This document shows, piece by piece, positions 45,024 through 56,300 of a stretch of 64,000 nt of DNA. Source of the stretch: Chloranthus sessilifolius (taxonomy: Eukaryota > Streptophyta > Magnoliopsida > Chloranthales > Chloranthaceae); assembly GCA_021018995.1 (NCBI GenBank), contig CM037588.1, forward strand, positions 34,779,000-34,842,999, in the 5' to 3' direction. Positions within the stretch are counted from its first letter, which is position 1. Every line of letters starts with the position of its first letter. Made by a program: the position numbers and the translations under genes. Below the pieces are notes generated by a model. It was given only the letters and a program-made list of their open reading frames with translations. It ran no database searches and was not told where the DNA came from.

Positions 45024-45698
45024 TATGTATATATTTAAATTAAAATCAAGCCTTAAACTATTGCAAGCGTACAATGGAAATTATAGCACTAGTGATAGGA
45101 TCGATCCGACGAAGAAGTGATTATCTTCTTATAGATTTTTATATTCTTTTTTTAAAAACTATCTTCATCTTTTAAGAACTAATCTACTGGAGAAATATGA
45201 ATAAAAGAATATTTTTTAATCTAATTTGCATAAAAATAAATCCTAATCCTCCTTCAGATTGAGGTCATCAATCTCAACCTTCAGCTATCGGATGTTTACA
45301 AATTTAAAATACCGTTACACCGTATTGTAGCCTTCCAGAATTTGGTCGTCAATCAAATACTAAAATTCTTCAACACAGATTTAATCTAATCAATAATCTC
45401 TTAAAATCTGGGTGTCAGTCAAATTCAAGAAAATTGAAGATGAAAAAATAAAACCATTATACTAATCTGCAAACTTTGAGTCATCATTTCAAATCAAAAT
45501 TCGAAGATGTTTACAATGCATATAAATTTAAACTAAAAATAAAATAAAATCTAAACTAGAAGGCAAAAGTAAAACCATCCAAAGGGTTGATCTTTCAGAT
45601 TCCTCAGCCTTGGTTGTCTGGCAAGACCTCAGAGAACTATGGACGATGTTACTTTGTAAATCCTAAGCTACTTTGATCGGGAGAAAACACAGACCTCA
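45024..45698. other. Unassigned AT-rich segment
   Basis: No coding potential is recognised. It lies between the truncated integrase of C and the TG of the B2 LTR. It could be part of another element's LTR or a filler; I found no terminal repeats. Confidence 0.4.
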
Positions 45699-47263
45699 TG
45701 TAGACGCCCAAATTGGCCCAAGGCCCGATCGAAACACATTTCGAGAGAGGTGAACTTTCGAGGTTTCGATGGCATGTATGGTACCCTTAGGAACCTTTCC
45801 AAAACCTTAGGAATCCCCCAGATCCCTTAGGAACCTTCCCAAAACCTTGGAAAGCCATCCCGACCCTTAGAAACTATCCTGGACCTAAACCTAGCTTTCC
45901 TGAGCAATGGATGAAGAATTATACATCGGGACTAGCTGAGACCTACTAAGATTGAATCTTATACCATTAAAAAATAGAAGTCTCCAGCTTTCTAACGAGC
46001 AAAGAATCACCCCAATCGAAGCTGTATACAAGAAGATATCGCATTCCGAAGCTCAAGGGCAAAATAGTAATTCAGCTGAGTTTCCCTTGGGATTAGCGCA
46101 AGTATTACTTGTGCCAAGCCATTTCTCCCTAGAAATGACTTGGTGCAACTAATAGTTGTGCTAGCTATAAGGTGGACCCCACCTCGGGCATCCAACTTCC
46201 AGGCCACTGTGTGGCATTGTTTTACTGTACATATGCCTGACGCACCTATTAGTTGTGCCAGACTTATGAATAGTAACTGTGGGTGCCTCGAAAATTGAGA
46301 TTGGGGTTTGACTTGTTGACCACCTTAACCTTTGGGGTGTGTTTTGCTAGTTCTGTTGCACCCATTCTCTACCTATTTGTAACCCCTTAAGTGGGTTAAA
46401 CCTCTAACTTATCATCCACCATTGGAGCATCTTTTCACACATTTTAGGGCTCTAAGAACCTTAGGAAACGATAGATGGCTAGATTACCTAATTGCTAATC
46501 CAAGTTAGCCTCTGAACACCCTCCTAACCTCTCTTTTTCCTACAAATAAAGAGGCACCCCCCCCTTTGCAAAGGCTTGAAAAAATTTGCAAAAAGAGATT
46601 AAGGAATCCCTTCTCTCTCTCCCCTAGTGCACCATTTCCACACAAATTCCAGATGCTTCAAACCTTCTAAAAACCTTAGCCTTACAACTAAAAGCTTTAG
46701 TTTAGGTGTGTGCTACCATCTACCCTCCCCTCTCTGCCTCTTAGCTTTCCACCCTAGAAGTTAGAATCTATCATCAAGCTATACAAGCCATCAAAAGTTC
46801 ACCGAAGCAAGCCAACGCAAGGCTCCACAGTGGTGCAACAAGGGCTCAAGAGCTCTGGCTCTCCCCTCTATTCCTCTACCTTCTCGGTTCTTCCTCCACC
46901 CTCTCATTTGTGCCGTTACACCGCCGAACTTTCGGTAGGAACAGAGGGGCACAAATAGGATTTTAAGGCCCTTTGGCAAGAGAAAAGCTTTTTTATTTCT
47001 TTTATATTATTTTTGTTTTATCCATAAGTAGAGACCATATTAAGCGGGTTGATTGGGTGCCTAACACATTCCCAATTGTTAACCGAAGCCCCTACCCAAG
47101 AGCCTTTGGCGTAGACCGGATTCAGAGTCAATTTTTGGCACTTTGGTGCTCTTTAAATTTGATTTGGGTTTCCTGGGACACCAAAAGCACCGAGTGGTGA
47201 CTCTAACTTTTATTGCTAGCGCGCGTCGTGCGACGGGATCGCATCGATTCCCACGGTTGCACA
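45699..47263 (+). repeat. B2 5' LTR (Tat-type, 1,565 bp)
   Basis: Starts TGTAGACGCCCAAATTGGCC and ends TTGCACA, colinear with the B1 LTR over its whole length. Palindrome-type motifs lie at about 46,093-46,120, 46,138-46,166 and 46,236-46,262 (GCAACTAATAGTTGTGC type). The TATA-like region near 46,541 is degraded. The 5' flank is CCTCA. Confidence 0.85.
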
Positions 47264-47265
47264 GA

Positions 47266-47283
47266 TGGCGACTCTACTAGGGA
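47266..47283 (+). other. B2 primer binding site (tRNA-Arg)
   Basis: TGGCGACTCTACTAGGGA, a degraded copy of the B1 PBS, two bases after the LTR. Confidence 0.75.
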
Positions 47284-47790
47284 GTAGCTAGTAGTGTTTT
47301 TCCTTGAATTTGGCCTCTTTATTTTTTATTTACTAACCATTTATTGTTATTTTTTCACTATTTTTTTTACTCATCCCTCCGATTATGTCATTTTTCTCAC
47401 CCCTACTTTTATGTCCTTTACGAGCCTTAGCCAATTGGCGGGCCTACTTGCATACCGCATTCAATTTCTTTACGTTTCCGCCATTTTAAGCACCTTAGCC
47501 AATCGGCGGGTCTACTTGTGCATTGTTATTTAATTTTCTTTACTTTTATGTCATTTTAAGTGCCTTAGCCGTTTGGCGGGCCTACTCGTGCCTTTAATTC
47601 CGTAATCATATTCCGCCAGTGAATGCAGACCCGTAGAGGCGGCATAAGATCCTCACCCCCAGTCTTTGAACTTAAGAAAATATCCTTAAAAGTGAAAAGT
47701 AAAATTAAACCAACAAAGGAAATTTAAATTGATTTTTGCGGGGTAGACTTTCAAGGGTGGGGTTATTTAGGCACACATATAAACTTTCAA
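47284..47790 (+). other. B2 leader with three 69-bp-type repeats
   Basis: Non-coding leader colinear with B1 16,698-17,260. Three units of the 'ccttagccnnttggcgggcc' repeat lie at about 47,424-47,600. The rest of the leader, including the second palindrome cluster and the gag start, is deleted: at about 47,790 the sequence jumps to a position equivalent to B1 18,855. Confidence 0.75.
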
Positions 47791-48179
47791 ACCTATAATA
47801 GATGGAAAGCTTCCCAACACATCCCCTCTCATCCATACCACACACCCATGGATCCATTCCATACCCTATCAAGCCTCTGTGCCTCATTCCCCCAAGACCC
47901 CCATCAATCTCCCATCATCCATACCATCTAAACCCCCATTACCCACATACCCCAAGGCCTAATGACCCAAAACCCCATGACCCATAACCATCAAGGGCCC
48001 ATGGCTGCAACCCATCAAGGGCCCATGACCCAGACCCATCATGGGCCCATGGCCTAGAACCATCAAGGGCCAATGGCCCAGACCCATCAAGGGCCCATGG
48101 CCCAAACCCACCAAGGGCCCATGGCCTAGACCCACCAAGGGCCCATGGCCCAGACCCATTAAGGGCCCGTGACCCAGAC
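47791..48179 (+). pseudogene. B2 gag fragment with GGGCCCATGG minisatellite
   Basis: Matches B1 gag from about 18,855 onward (RWKASQ-type start, Pro/His-rich). From 47,991 to 48,179 it is a tandem array of a ~24 bp unit, 'catcaagggcccatggccca'-like, about eight copies; B1 has only two or three at 19,045-19,130. E3 begins at 48,180. Confidence 0.7.
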
Positions 48180-48374
48180 TGTTAAGACCTGAAAAGTACC
48201 ACATTTTACCCCTTAACTTAACCTTTGATTAGACCCTTAGCCACCTAATAAGTTCTTGTTAAGTATTTTGTGTAGGTAATAATCAGCAGTGAAATAAGGC
48301 CAGAAATCCTGTTAAGGAGCCTGCTTTGGCACCAGATATCCCTCAGAAGAATGAACTCTGAATCTAGACCTGAA

Positions 48375-49080
48375 ATGAGCCTCGCGCAGCTGACCCAAGC
48401 TTTAGAGGATTCAGGAGAAATATGCCTCGCGTAGTTTAACTGAGCTTGCCAAGACTTTACAGCAACCTCTCGCGCAGATGAGTGACTGAAGAGCTTCAGA
48501 AACTCAAACTCAAACTCAAACTCAAGAGTAGAACACATTGCACAGTGTCGCACAGTTCATGACCGCCTCAATCTCGCATACGCTCAGAGCTAAGGAGAGA
48601 GCTTAAGATTTCTTATACAATTGTCAGCTTGCGGGATGCAATTATCAGAAGAAGAATGCCTCGCGCAGTTCTCGCATCATTCAAGAAAGAAAACATCCTG
48701 GCGAAGGCAAAGCCAATCTCGCAAAGATCAAGTGAGACATAGAACCTCGTGCAGTTCAAAACTCAATAGGGCCTCGCGAGGTAACTCGCGAAGTCCAGTA
48801 AAGAGAAGTGCTCGCGAAGTTCTCGCGCTGCTGAAATTCACTCTCGCGAAGATCAGCCCAGCAAAGACCGACCAACCTCGCGACAGCTTGAATTTCAACC
48901 TCGCGACACTTGAGACTGTGTTTTCTATTCAACCCCGTGAAGCCCAATCCATCGAGAGCGCAACTCTCTATCGCGCGACTGCCTGAAGCGCAAACCAAGG
49001 CAACCTCGCAACGTCTGAAGCTTCAGTGTCAAATCATCCAAGCGAAGAGCAAAGAGCTACCACGCGACAAGTCTGAGAAA
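48375..49080 (+). repeat. U3 motif cluster of E3 5' LTR (CTCGCG type)
   Basis: More than twenty irregular copies of 'cctcgcgcagttc', 'ctcgcgaag' and 'tcgcgaggtaactcgcgaag', based on the palindrome TCGCGA. The equivalent in the 3' LTR is 59,235-59,990. Most differences between the two LTR copies are C/T or G/A, often at CG. The same motif type recurs upstream of ORF2 at 52,905-53,075. Confidence 0.75.
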
Positions 49081-49222
49081 CTATAGCTACCTAGCGAAGC
49101 TCTAACCCTAAACTTCCATCTCTTCAGCAGAGGACCTTCTGGGTATTTCCAGCGATTAGGGCATGCACTCCCACGCTCAAATCTCTGTGCATGCACTTTG
49201 AGGCATCCAAGGATCATATCAG

Positions 49223-49289
49223 GCCACGTGGCATCATTAAAATTAGGGTTTCTTAACCCTAATGCGCCGCCACCCCACTGCTATATAAA
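49223..49289 (+). promoter_or_regulatory. E3 5' LTR core promoter (G-box, telo-box, TATA)
   Basis: GCCACGTGGC (49,223-49,232) is a perfect 10-bp palindrome containing the plant G-box CACGTG. TAGGGTTT (49,244-49,251) is a reverse telo-box. TATATAAA (49,282-49,289) is a strong TATA box. In the 3' LTR the telo-box and TATA are kept but the G-box reads CATGTG. Confidence 0.65.
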
Positions 49290-49762
49290 CCCATACCTGA
49301 GCTTAGGTTTAGGCATCTGGGAACCCATCTCAGATCGTTTTTCTTTTCTCTTTCTTTTTAGCAGTAAGTAATTTTCTTTTTCTTTCCTTCTGTCCATAGT
49401 CCAGCACTTGCTGGCTATGCCTTTGTATGTGTTTTTGAATTACATCAATGGAAGTTCTGTAATAGGATCTGTACTTTGTGGGATTGGTGTTTATGTGTGA
49501 GATGCTCTATGCAAGGCTGCTGCCTTATGATCCGCCATTACTTTGGCTGTGTTTCAAAGCAATGGAGGACTGATTCTAAGGGCCATTCAGATCCAAGTGA
49601 CCTGTGTGTCTGGGTTATCATGGTCCTACAGCCTTAGCCCCACCACAGGACCCACTAGATCTGAAATCCCCATGGGAGCTTGAGCTGGTAGCCTTGTGAG
49701 CATGGTGGTAGCAGCGATAATCTTGTTTTGTTTTGGGCTCCGTGAGGAGGATAACCTCTGGG

Positions 49763-50227
49763 ATAGTCTGTGACTATTTAAGTGGACAGATTATAGCCTT
49801 AGGGTGATTCTGATCCACGGATCCAAGATGGATCCTTCTTCTTTACACCTGAGCTTGTAGAAGCCTGGTGAGAGATTGCATGAGGCGCATTCCCATATTT
49901 GTATAGATCTGCCATCAGATGTTGGATCTGATCTAGTTATAGAGGTTGTAGACTGGTGACTGGACCATTGTAGCCTCACTCAAGCAATGGACAGCTAGAT
50001 CGAAGGTTGTACTTAATCTCTTGCTGGTTCTATGTGTCTGGGCTATCATGGTCCTACAGCCTTAGCCCCACATATAGAACATTAGAGGTTGAGGTTCCCT
50101 ATGGATTCTTAAGCTGGTAGCCTGGATGAAATAGTGCCTGCAATGATTTACTTGTTATGTTTTGACCCATCCCTGGATAGTGGCTCTCCTATGGGATAAT
50201 CAGTGACCATTCAAGTGGACAGGTTAT
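49763..50227 (+). promoter_or_regulatory. Two conserved leader hairpins, E3 5' LTR
   Basis: Copy 1: ATAGTCTGT (49,763-49,771) with ACAGATTAT (49,786-49,794), full pairing with one G-U. Copy 2: ATAATCAGT (50,196-50,204) with ACAGGTTAT (50,219-50,227), one mismatch. Loops are GACTATTTAAGTGG and GACCATTCAAGTGG. They lie 481 and 914 bp after the TATA box. Confidence 0.65.
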
Positions 50228-50730
50228 AGCCTTAAGGGTGGAATCATGGCAGAGTGATGGGTTGGATCCTTTCTCCTCAGAGGTGATAATGTAGCCTCTG
50301 GACAGGATTTCTACAACATTAGATCTAAATCTGAGTTACAAAACTTCTCTGACCTTGGCTCAATAACGTACTTCTCACCCTTTTTATACTCATTTTCCAC
50401 ACTCCATCCATCCTCTCAACACTTTTTGTAGTTTAGATATTAAAATACTTAGAATAAGTGATCTTAAACTCCCCTCCTTCTAGGACTGCCAGATCTGTAG
50501 ACAGATTTGGAGGGACTACTAGAGATGGCTCCCTTGGAGCTCTAGATCACCTTTCCCTGTGCGACAAACTCTTACTTATCAAAACTTGCTACAAAGGACC
50601 CTGTATCTTGCAGGTCTAGGACTTCTGAGTTGTGCTGGATTCACCCCCTGTTTTACCCTGTCTTTAATTTTTAAATAACTTTCACCACCAACCAATAATG
50701 AAAGCACACCAGAAGTATTCAACAAGTTTT

Positions 50731-50748
50731 TGGCGCCGTTGCCGGGGA
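50731..50748 (+). other. E3 primer binding site (tRNA-Asp)
   Basis: TGGCGCCGTTGCCGGGGA is an exact 18-nt complement of the 3' end of plant tRNA-Asp(GTC) including CCA, as I know that sequence. It lies six bases after the LTR. This primer is typical of Athila elements. Confidence 0.9.
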
Positions 50749-51134
50749 AAGATGATCTATTAGTAGACCCTTAGTTTTTGCATTCTTAGTATGCTTTGCA
50801 CATGTGAATAATTGATACTGCTGACATAATTTTGAACCTTTCTTGCAGATCTGCATGCAAAGCAGGAAGGATAGTTGGACCGCAATTGGAGCTTAGCTAC
50901 TGCTTGCAAACTCTCCACTTTTAAAGCTCTATCTATCTTTCTTAAATATTTTTTTTCCTAGCAAGATTCTAGGATAGTTTAAATGTATTCTTTGAATAGC
51001 GTAAACTAGTTAGACAAATTTGTTAGTGTATAATTATTCTTTGCAATGTGCCCAAGAAGCTTTCCTTGTCGTTGGTGTGCTTGTATGCTAGGGAGGAGAT
51101 CCTCACCGCCAGAGCCTCTTAACCTCGAGTTAGA
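50749..51134 (+). other. E3 leader between PBS and gag
   Basis: T-rich non-coding leader with no recognisable feature. The gag start at 51,135 is the first long frame. Confidence 0.6.
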
Positions 51135-52590
51135 ATGGGAAGGAGACTTAGCACACCAAAAGAGAGCCCCCAAGTGAATCTGTGTGATGAATTATGGGTG
51201 AAGAACAACCTGAACCTCAAGGAGTTGAATGCTCCGGATGACTATAACTCCCCTTTTAGCATTCAATTCCCTGATGTTCAGGGGAACTATGAGATAAAAA
51301 CTTCAATCATCCAGATGTTGCCAGCTTTCCATGGGCTTAGCAAAGAGAACCCTTACAAGCATATTGACCAGTTCTTGGCCTTGTGCACCACTTTTAATAT
51401 CACTGGTTTGGGACCTGAGGCTACTAGGCTCAAACTCTTTCCCTTCTCTCTGAAGGATAGGGCCAGTACCTGGCTGACCACTCTTCCCAACAATAGCATT
51501 GCTTCATGGAAAGACCTGCAGACCAGATTCCTAACCAAGTTCTTCCCTGAGACCAAAACTAACCAGTTGAGGAAAGAGATTCTTACGTTTGCTCAATCCC
51601 CAACTGAGGATTCTAACCAGTCCTGGGATAGGTTTAAAGAGACGCTCAAACAATGCCCCCACCATAAGATCCCTGAGTGGCAACTTGTACAAAGCTTCTG
51701 CAATGGGATTGATGAGAAAAATAGAGATATGGTCGATGCCTCTTGTGGTGGATCCTACATGCACAAGACTGCTGAGGAGGCATGGGAATTGTTTGAGGTG
51801 ATTAGTGAGAATGCTTTTCAAAAGCCATCCCTGGCAAGAACTAGTCAGGAATCTGAGTCAAAGGTGGGGCCTGCTGCTGGATCAAAAGGAAAAATTTATG
51901 AGGTGTCTGGGAACAATGACCTGCAGCTGCAGATGGCAAACCTCTCTATGAAGTTTGATAAATTATTGACTGTGATGCAACCTTAAGGGCTGCTCATGTA
52001 TGAGGCATGTCTGATATGCCAGTCCCCATAGCACATAGTGGAGGAATGTCCATCTACAGGACAATTTCCTGAATTGATGTTGGAACATGCTGCTGTTGCT
52101 CAATCTTATGGCCAGCAACAATCTGGGGGCTACAATAGGCAGCCATATGGATACCAACACCAAAATGCTGGTTACCAATGGAGAGACCACCCAAATCTGA
52201 GGTGGAAGCAAGACAACTACATGCAACCCCAGTAGATGTTGGCCTTACCACAAAGGCCACAGCAGCAGTTCAATCAAGGGAATGCCCCTAGGTGTACCTT
52301 CCAAAACCATCAGCAGCCCCATCAGCAGCAAAATCAGTTGGTCTTACCCCCTTCTCAACGTAGAAATACTTCTTTCGAGGACTAGGTCTTGACATCACTG
52401 CAAAACCTGGGTTCCTTGACTCAGACTGTGAACTCTCATGGTCAAAGCATCAAGAAGATGGAAGAACAAATTGGACAACTAGCGAACACCTTAGCCAAAA
52501 GAGAAGAGGGAAGGTTGCCCACCAACCGGGTCAATCCCAAGGGCCAATTTTGATTGGTGAAGGATCCTCCAACCACGAGGGGATCTTTCA
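51135..52590 (+). pseudogene. E3 gag
   Basis: An intact 283-codon block (51,135-51,986) begins MGRRLSTPKESP and holds the retrotransposon gag domain: FHGLSKENPYKHIDQFL, LFPFSLKDRASTWLTTLP, TRFLTKFFPETKTNQLRKEI and WQLVQSFCNGI. After a TAA, the same frame continues with a zinc knuckle C-L-I-C-...-H-I-V-E-E-C (CX2CX4HX4C) interrupted by one TAG. A Gln-rich tail and LGSLTQTVNSHGQSIKKMEEQ, also found in E2, follow. Homology stops near 52,590 after a frameshift. Confidence 0.9.
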
Positions 52591-53396
52591 TTAAATTAAT
52601 GATTGTATGATATGTATTCTACAGTTGATAGGAATCGTTAGCAATCTTGTTGGAATATGAGTTTAGTGCTTTAATGCCTACTTTTATACCAGCTCCCTTT
52701 GTTTGATAATTTCAAGTGATTGAATGATAATGTAGTATTTGAATGCTTTTCATGATGTATGAATTTAATGCCTAGAAAATATGGGAATTTGTAAATGCCT
52801 TATAATGCTTGGGGGTGTCCCTGGAAGAGAGTTTATGGGAGAATCCACCCATAAAGTTAGGGTCAAACAGCTGACTCATGGGTGAGTGAATTCTAACTCA
52901 GTTAAGCCATCGCGGGGCTCTGAATAATGGGTTTGGTCCCCTCTCGCACAGTTCATAAAGAACTACTCTGTTTTGCTATCGCGAGTTTCAGATATAACTG
53001 GGTGGGCTGCCTCGTGCAGTTTAAAGGAACATCTAATCTCGCGACCCATTCATTCCCAGCCTGCGAGCGGACATTTTCAAAGTGTGCCGAGTCTCACGAT
53101 ATTTAAATCCCACCCCGCGCTGCTTTTCCTTACTGCTTTCTCTTTCCTCTCCTACCAACGAAACCCTAGCTCCCACTCCTCTCAACCTCTCTCCTCCAAA
53201 GATCCTGCTCATAGCTCATTGTTCACTTTGAAATTCTGGATTTTTGTTCTTAAAGCTTCCATCAATAGTTGCCCCCTGCTAAGAGCTCTTGAGATCCACC
53301 ATGCGTCTAATTGAATAGAACCCTAACTTTTAGGGTTAAACTCAGCTCCTGGTTTTTCCTTTCAAAATTTCAACTGCACACTCACCAAGGAGAGTT
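52591..53396 (+). other. E3 gag-ORF2 interval replacing pol, with internal motif cluster
   Basis: About 0.8 kb of non-coding DNA stands where E2 has ~4 kb of pol. At 52,905-53,075 are copies of the E3 U3 motif ('ctcgcacagttc', 'atcgcgag', 'cctcgtgcagttt', 'ctcgcgacc'), followed by TATTTAAA at 53,100-53,107 and AAACCCTA at about 53,160. ORF2 begins ~300 bp after the cluster. Confidence 0.7.
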
Positions 53397-56300
53397 GTGA
53401 TGGCTCCGAAAAGCGCACCTGTGAAGAGAGCCAGGGACAAGGCCACTGTGGAGCCTACCCCTAAGAAAGCCAAGCCCTCTACGACTCGGCACAAAGGGAA
53501 GGAGGTGGTTCCTGAGGTGGCTGCACCAACACCTGATTATTCTACGCCCTCTGAGCTCCTCATTTCCATTCCCTTAGAGCCTGAAGCCATTTTCGATATC
53601 TCTTTCTTTGAATCAAAGCCATTGTCAGCACCTGCCATCGAGTTCTTGCGCAAGGCTGGTTTGTTCCCCTTGATGCAAATGATTCCTGCACTAGCCTATC
53701 CTAGATTAGTGCAACTCTTTTACCAACACCTTAGGGTCGCCATAGGCAGGCCTCCTCGTGTTAGTTGATAATTTTGAGATGTTGCTTGGCCCAGATTTAA
53801 TTGCTGAAGTTTTGGGCATCCCGGCCATTTTTGATCCCAACTGTGGATATGGTGCCCCTGTGAGTGCCTCTCTCGATACCATTGCCCAAGCCATTACCAG
53901 AGGCTTGAAGGCCACAGGGGACTCCATCAGAAGAAGGGATTTGGATCCCAAGCTGCTGTTCATCGATCAAGTGCTAAGGAAGAATATCTACTGCTCCGAC
54001 CATCAGCAAGAAAGGAGGACACCAATTGCTGATGCTCTCTACTCTTTCTCTTTGGGCCACGGATTTAATGCTGCATGGTTGATTTTTGAAGCCATGAAAG
54101 ACATGATGGTGAAGCTTGGGCTGTAAAAGAAGGTCCACACTCTCCCCTATGGACGACTCATCACCAGATTACTTCTGAGGGGAGGGTACGAGATACCAGT
54201 GGGGGAGTTATCTGCTGACCTCACTCCCACCACTTTTGCCAAAAGACAATGGGGGATCAGCAGAAGTCTAATGGATCCCCAGAAGAAGAAGAAGAAGGCT
54301 GAAACTCATAATGTCTCCGAGCAGGGAGAGGGAGCTACTGTGGCAAAGGCCACCCCTGCCCCCAAAAAGAAGGCTAAAATCCCTGCCCCAAAGAATGTGG
54401 CGCGAGCTTCTGTCACCTCTGCTTCTGCAGCAATCCCTCCATCCACCACACTTGCCTCTCCACTACCTTCTTCACCCATTCCATCTCTCCCTTTCCCTCT
54501 TTTATCTCATTTTTCCATTCCACCTCCCACTATTATCCGTACTTGGGAAGAAAGTGTTGAACCCCATGACAACACTCCACCTTCACCCACCATACCTCAA
54601 TACACAGCCCCAGTCTCTCCCATATCATCTGATCCACACCCTGACAACCCTCCCTTGATAACCTACCTTAAAAAGAAAACCTCTCACACTACCCCTGCCT
54701 CATCTTTTCCCACTTCCACCTCCCCTGTCCTTCCCACAGTCACACCCCTTATTGACCAACCCTTAGTCCCACCTCTCCATGACCTGGACATTAACCTAGC
54801 CACCACTTCAGGGTATCAAGCCTTCATGACCACCTTGCTTGATGCCTTGCCCACCCAAGACATCCCTCTCCCTGAGTCTCCTCTCCCTTCACCACATCAT
54901 TCGTCAGACCCTTCACCCTCCCCCCCTACCACTTTCCATCATGCCCCACTTCCCTTTCCAACCTGCCTTCATATCCTCATACTCCACCTCAACCAACCTC
55001 AGATACCCTTACTCATATCCTTTCCCTCATACATGACCTCCAAACCCAACTATCCAACACCACACAGACCCAAGCCCAAATGCAAACTGACATAACCACC
55101 ATACAATCCACCCTTCTCACATTGACAAACCCACTAATCCCAACACAACCTCCTACCACCCCATTGACCCAACCCCTCCACTGGGCCCAACAGACCCCAC
55201 CCACATTGACTTACCTCCATCCTTCCTCCTCCATGATACCATACCCGACCACTCCTTTCCCTCTCTACCTATCCTTCCCCCTCTAATACTACCTCCCCCT
55301 CAATTTACCAACACTTCTATCCAAACTGACCCCTTTCCATTCCCATCCACCTTTCCCATTCCACCCCGATTTGCCCCCCCACCCCTTCCATTTCAACCCT
55401 TCACCATCCCCTTCTTCCCTTACCACAACCATTCCCATCCACCGCCTGCCCTTCCTTCATTTCACTTTCCACCCATACCTCCCATTCCCCCTCTTCTACC
55501 ACCCCCTCCTCAATTCATTGACCATTCAACCCAGACCACCCCAACCATTTCTACTACCCCCACTTTTCTCCCCCAGGATCCATCACCATCTCCTCCTTCC
55601 ACTCCATTTCTACCAATCTTGCCCAGACACTCCTACTACACCCTCCTCCATGCCATGAGGGACAATCCCTATATCAAGAGGGATGTTCTCAATGGCATGA
55701 CCCAACTTTGCCAAGCCATCGAATACCCCTTGCTACAGAAACTTAGTGACTTGAAGCTTGCTCAGCACGAGCAGCTGAGAGATATTTCCAAAGGGTGGGA
55801 GGCAATTTTGGAGACATCAAATGCGAACAAGGTCAGAAAGAACGACATGAATGACTACTGAGATTGAAAAGGCCAATGCAGAGAGGGTGAAAAAGCACAA
55901 CAGGCTATTAGAGAAAAAATTGAACAATGATCAGGAGATCACCCGACTCAGTAAGGAGCTTGCAGATACCATTCTCCTGTGGGCTAACAAGAAAATTAAA
56001 ATCTTGGAACAGAGAGTTGCTTTCCTACTGTCCGAACCTATACAGGCCACCCCCATCGCCACCGCTCCCCCTGAGGCCCCATCTTCTTCCACACAACCAG
56101 GCCCATCTTCTTCCACTGCCCCTACCCCAACCCCTACACAATCTGTTCCCCCAACTCCCAGAGCCCCCACTGCGGTAGCTCCTCCTGCTCCTCCTCAAAT
56201 GCCTCTGCATTCCTACGCAGATACCTACACCGCCTGTTGCTCCTGCTGTAATCCCTACTGCAGTTCCTGCTCCTCCCTCAGTGCCCCCCCTATTCCCTCT

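Larger units (their letters stand above)
48180..50724 (+). repeat. E3 5' LTR (2,545 bp)
   Basis: TGTTAAGACC...TTCAACA, colinear with 59,037-61,614. Order: motif cluster 48,375-49,080, G-box and telo-box, TATA box 49,282, two hairpin blocks, 3' end. The PBS follows six bases later. Confidence 0.95.

Noticed and set aside
48245..48998. Arg/Ser/Glu-rich frames inside the E3 LTR (also at 59,129-59,873)
   Set aside because: They arise from the CTCGCG motif cluster and are not kept in the other LTR families; position and composition argue for regulatory DNA.
50731..50748. 3' end of a tRNA-Asp gene
   Set aside because: Only the 18-nt complement of the tRNA 3' end is present, at PBS distance from an LTR; no tRNA body.
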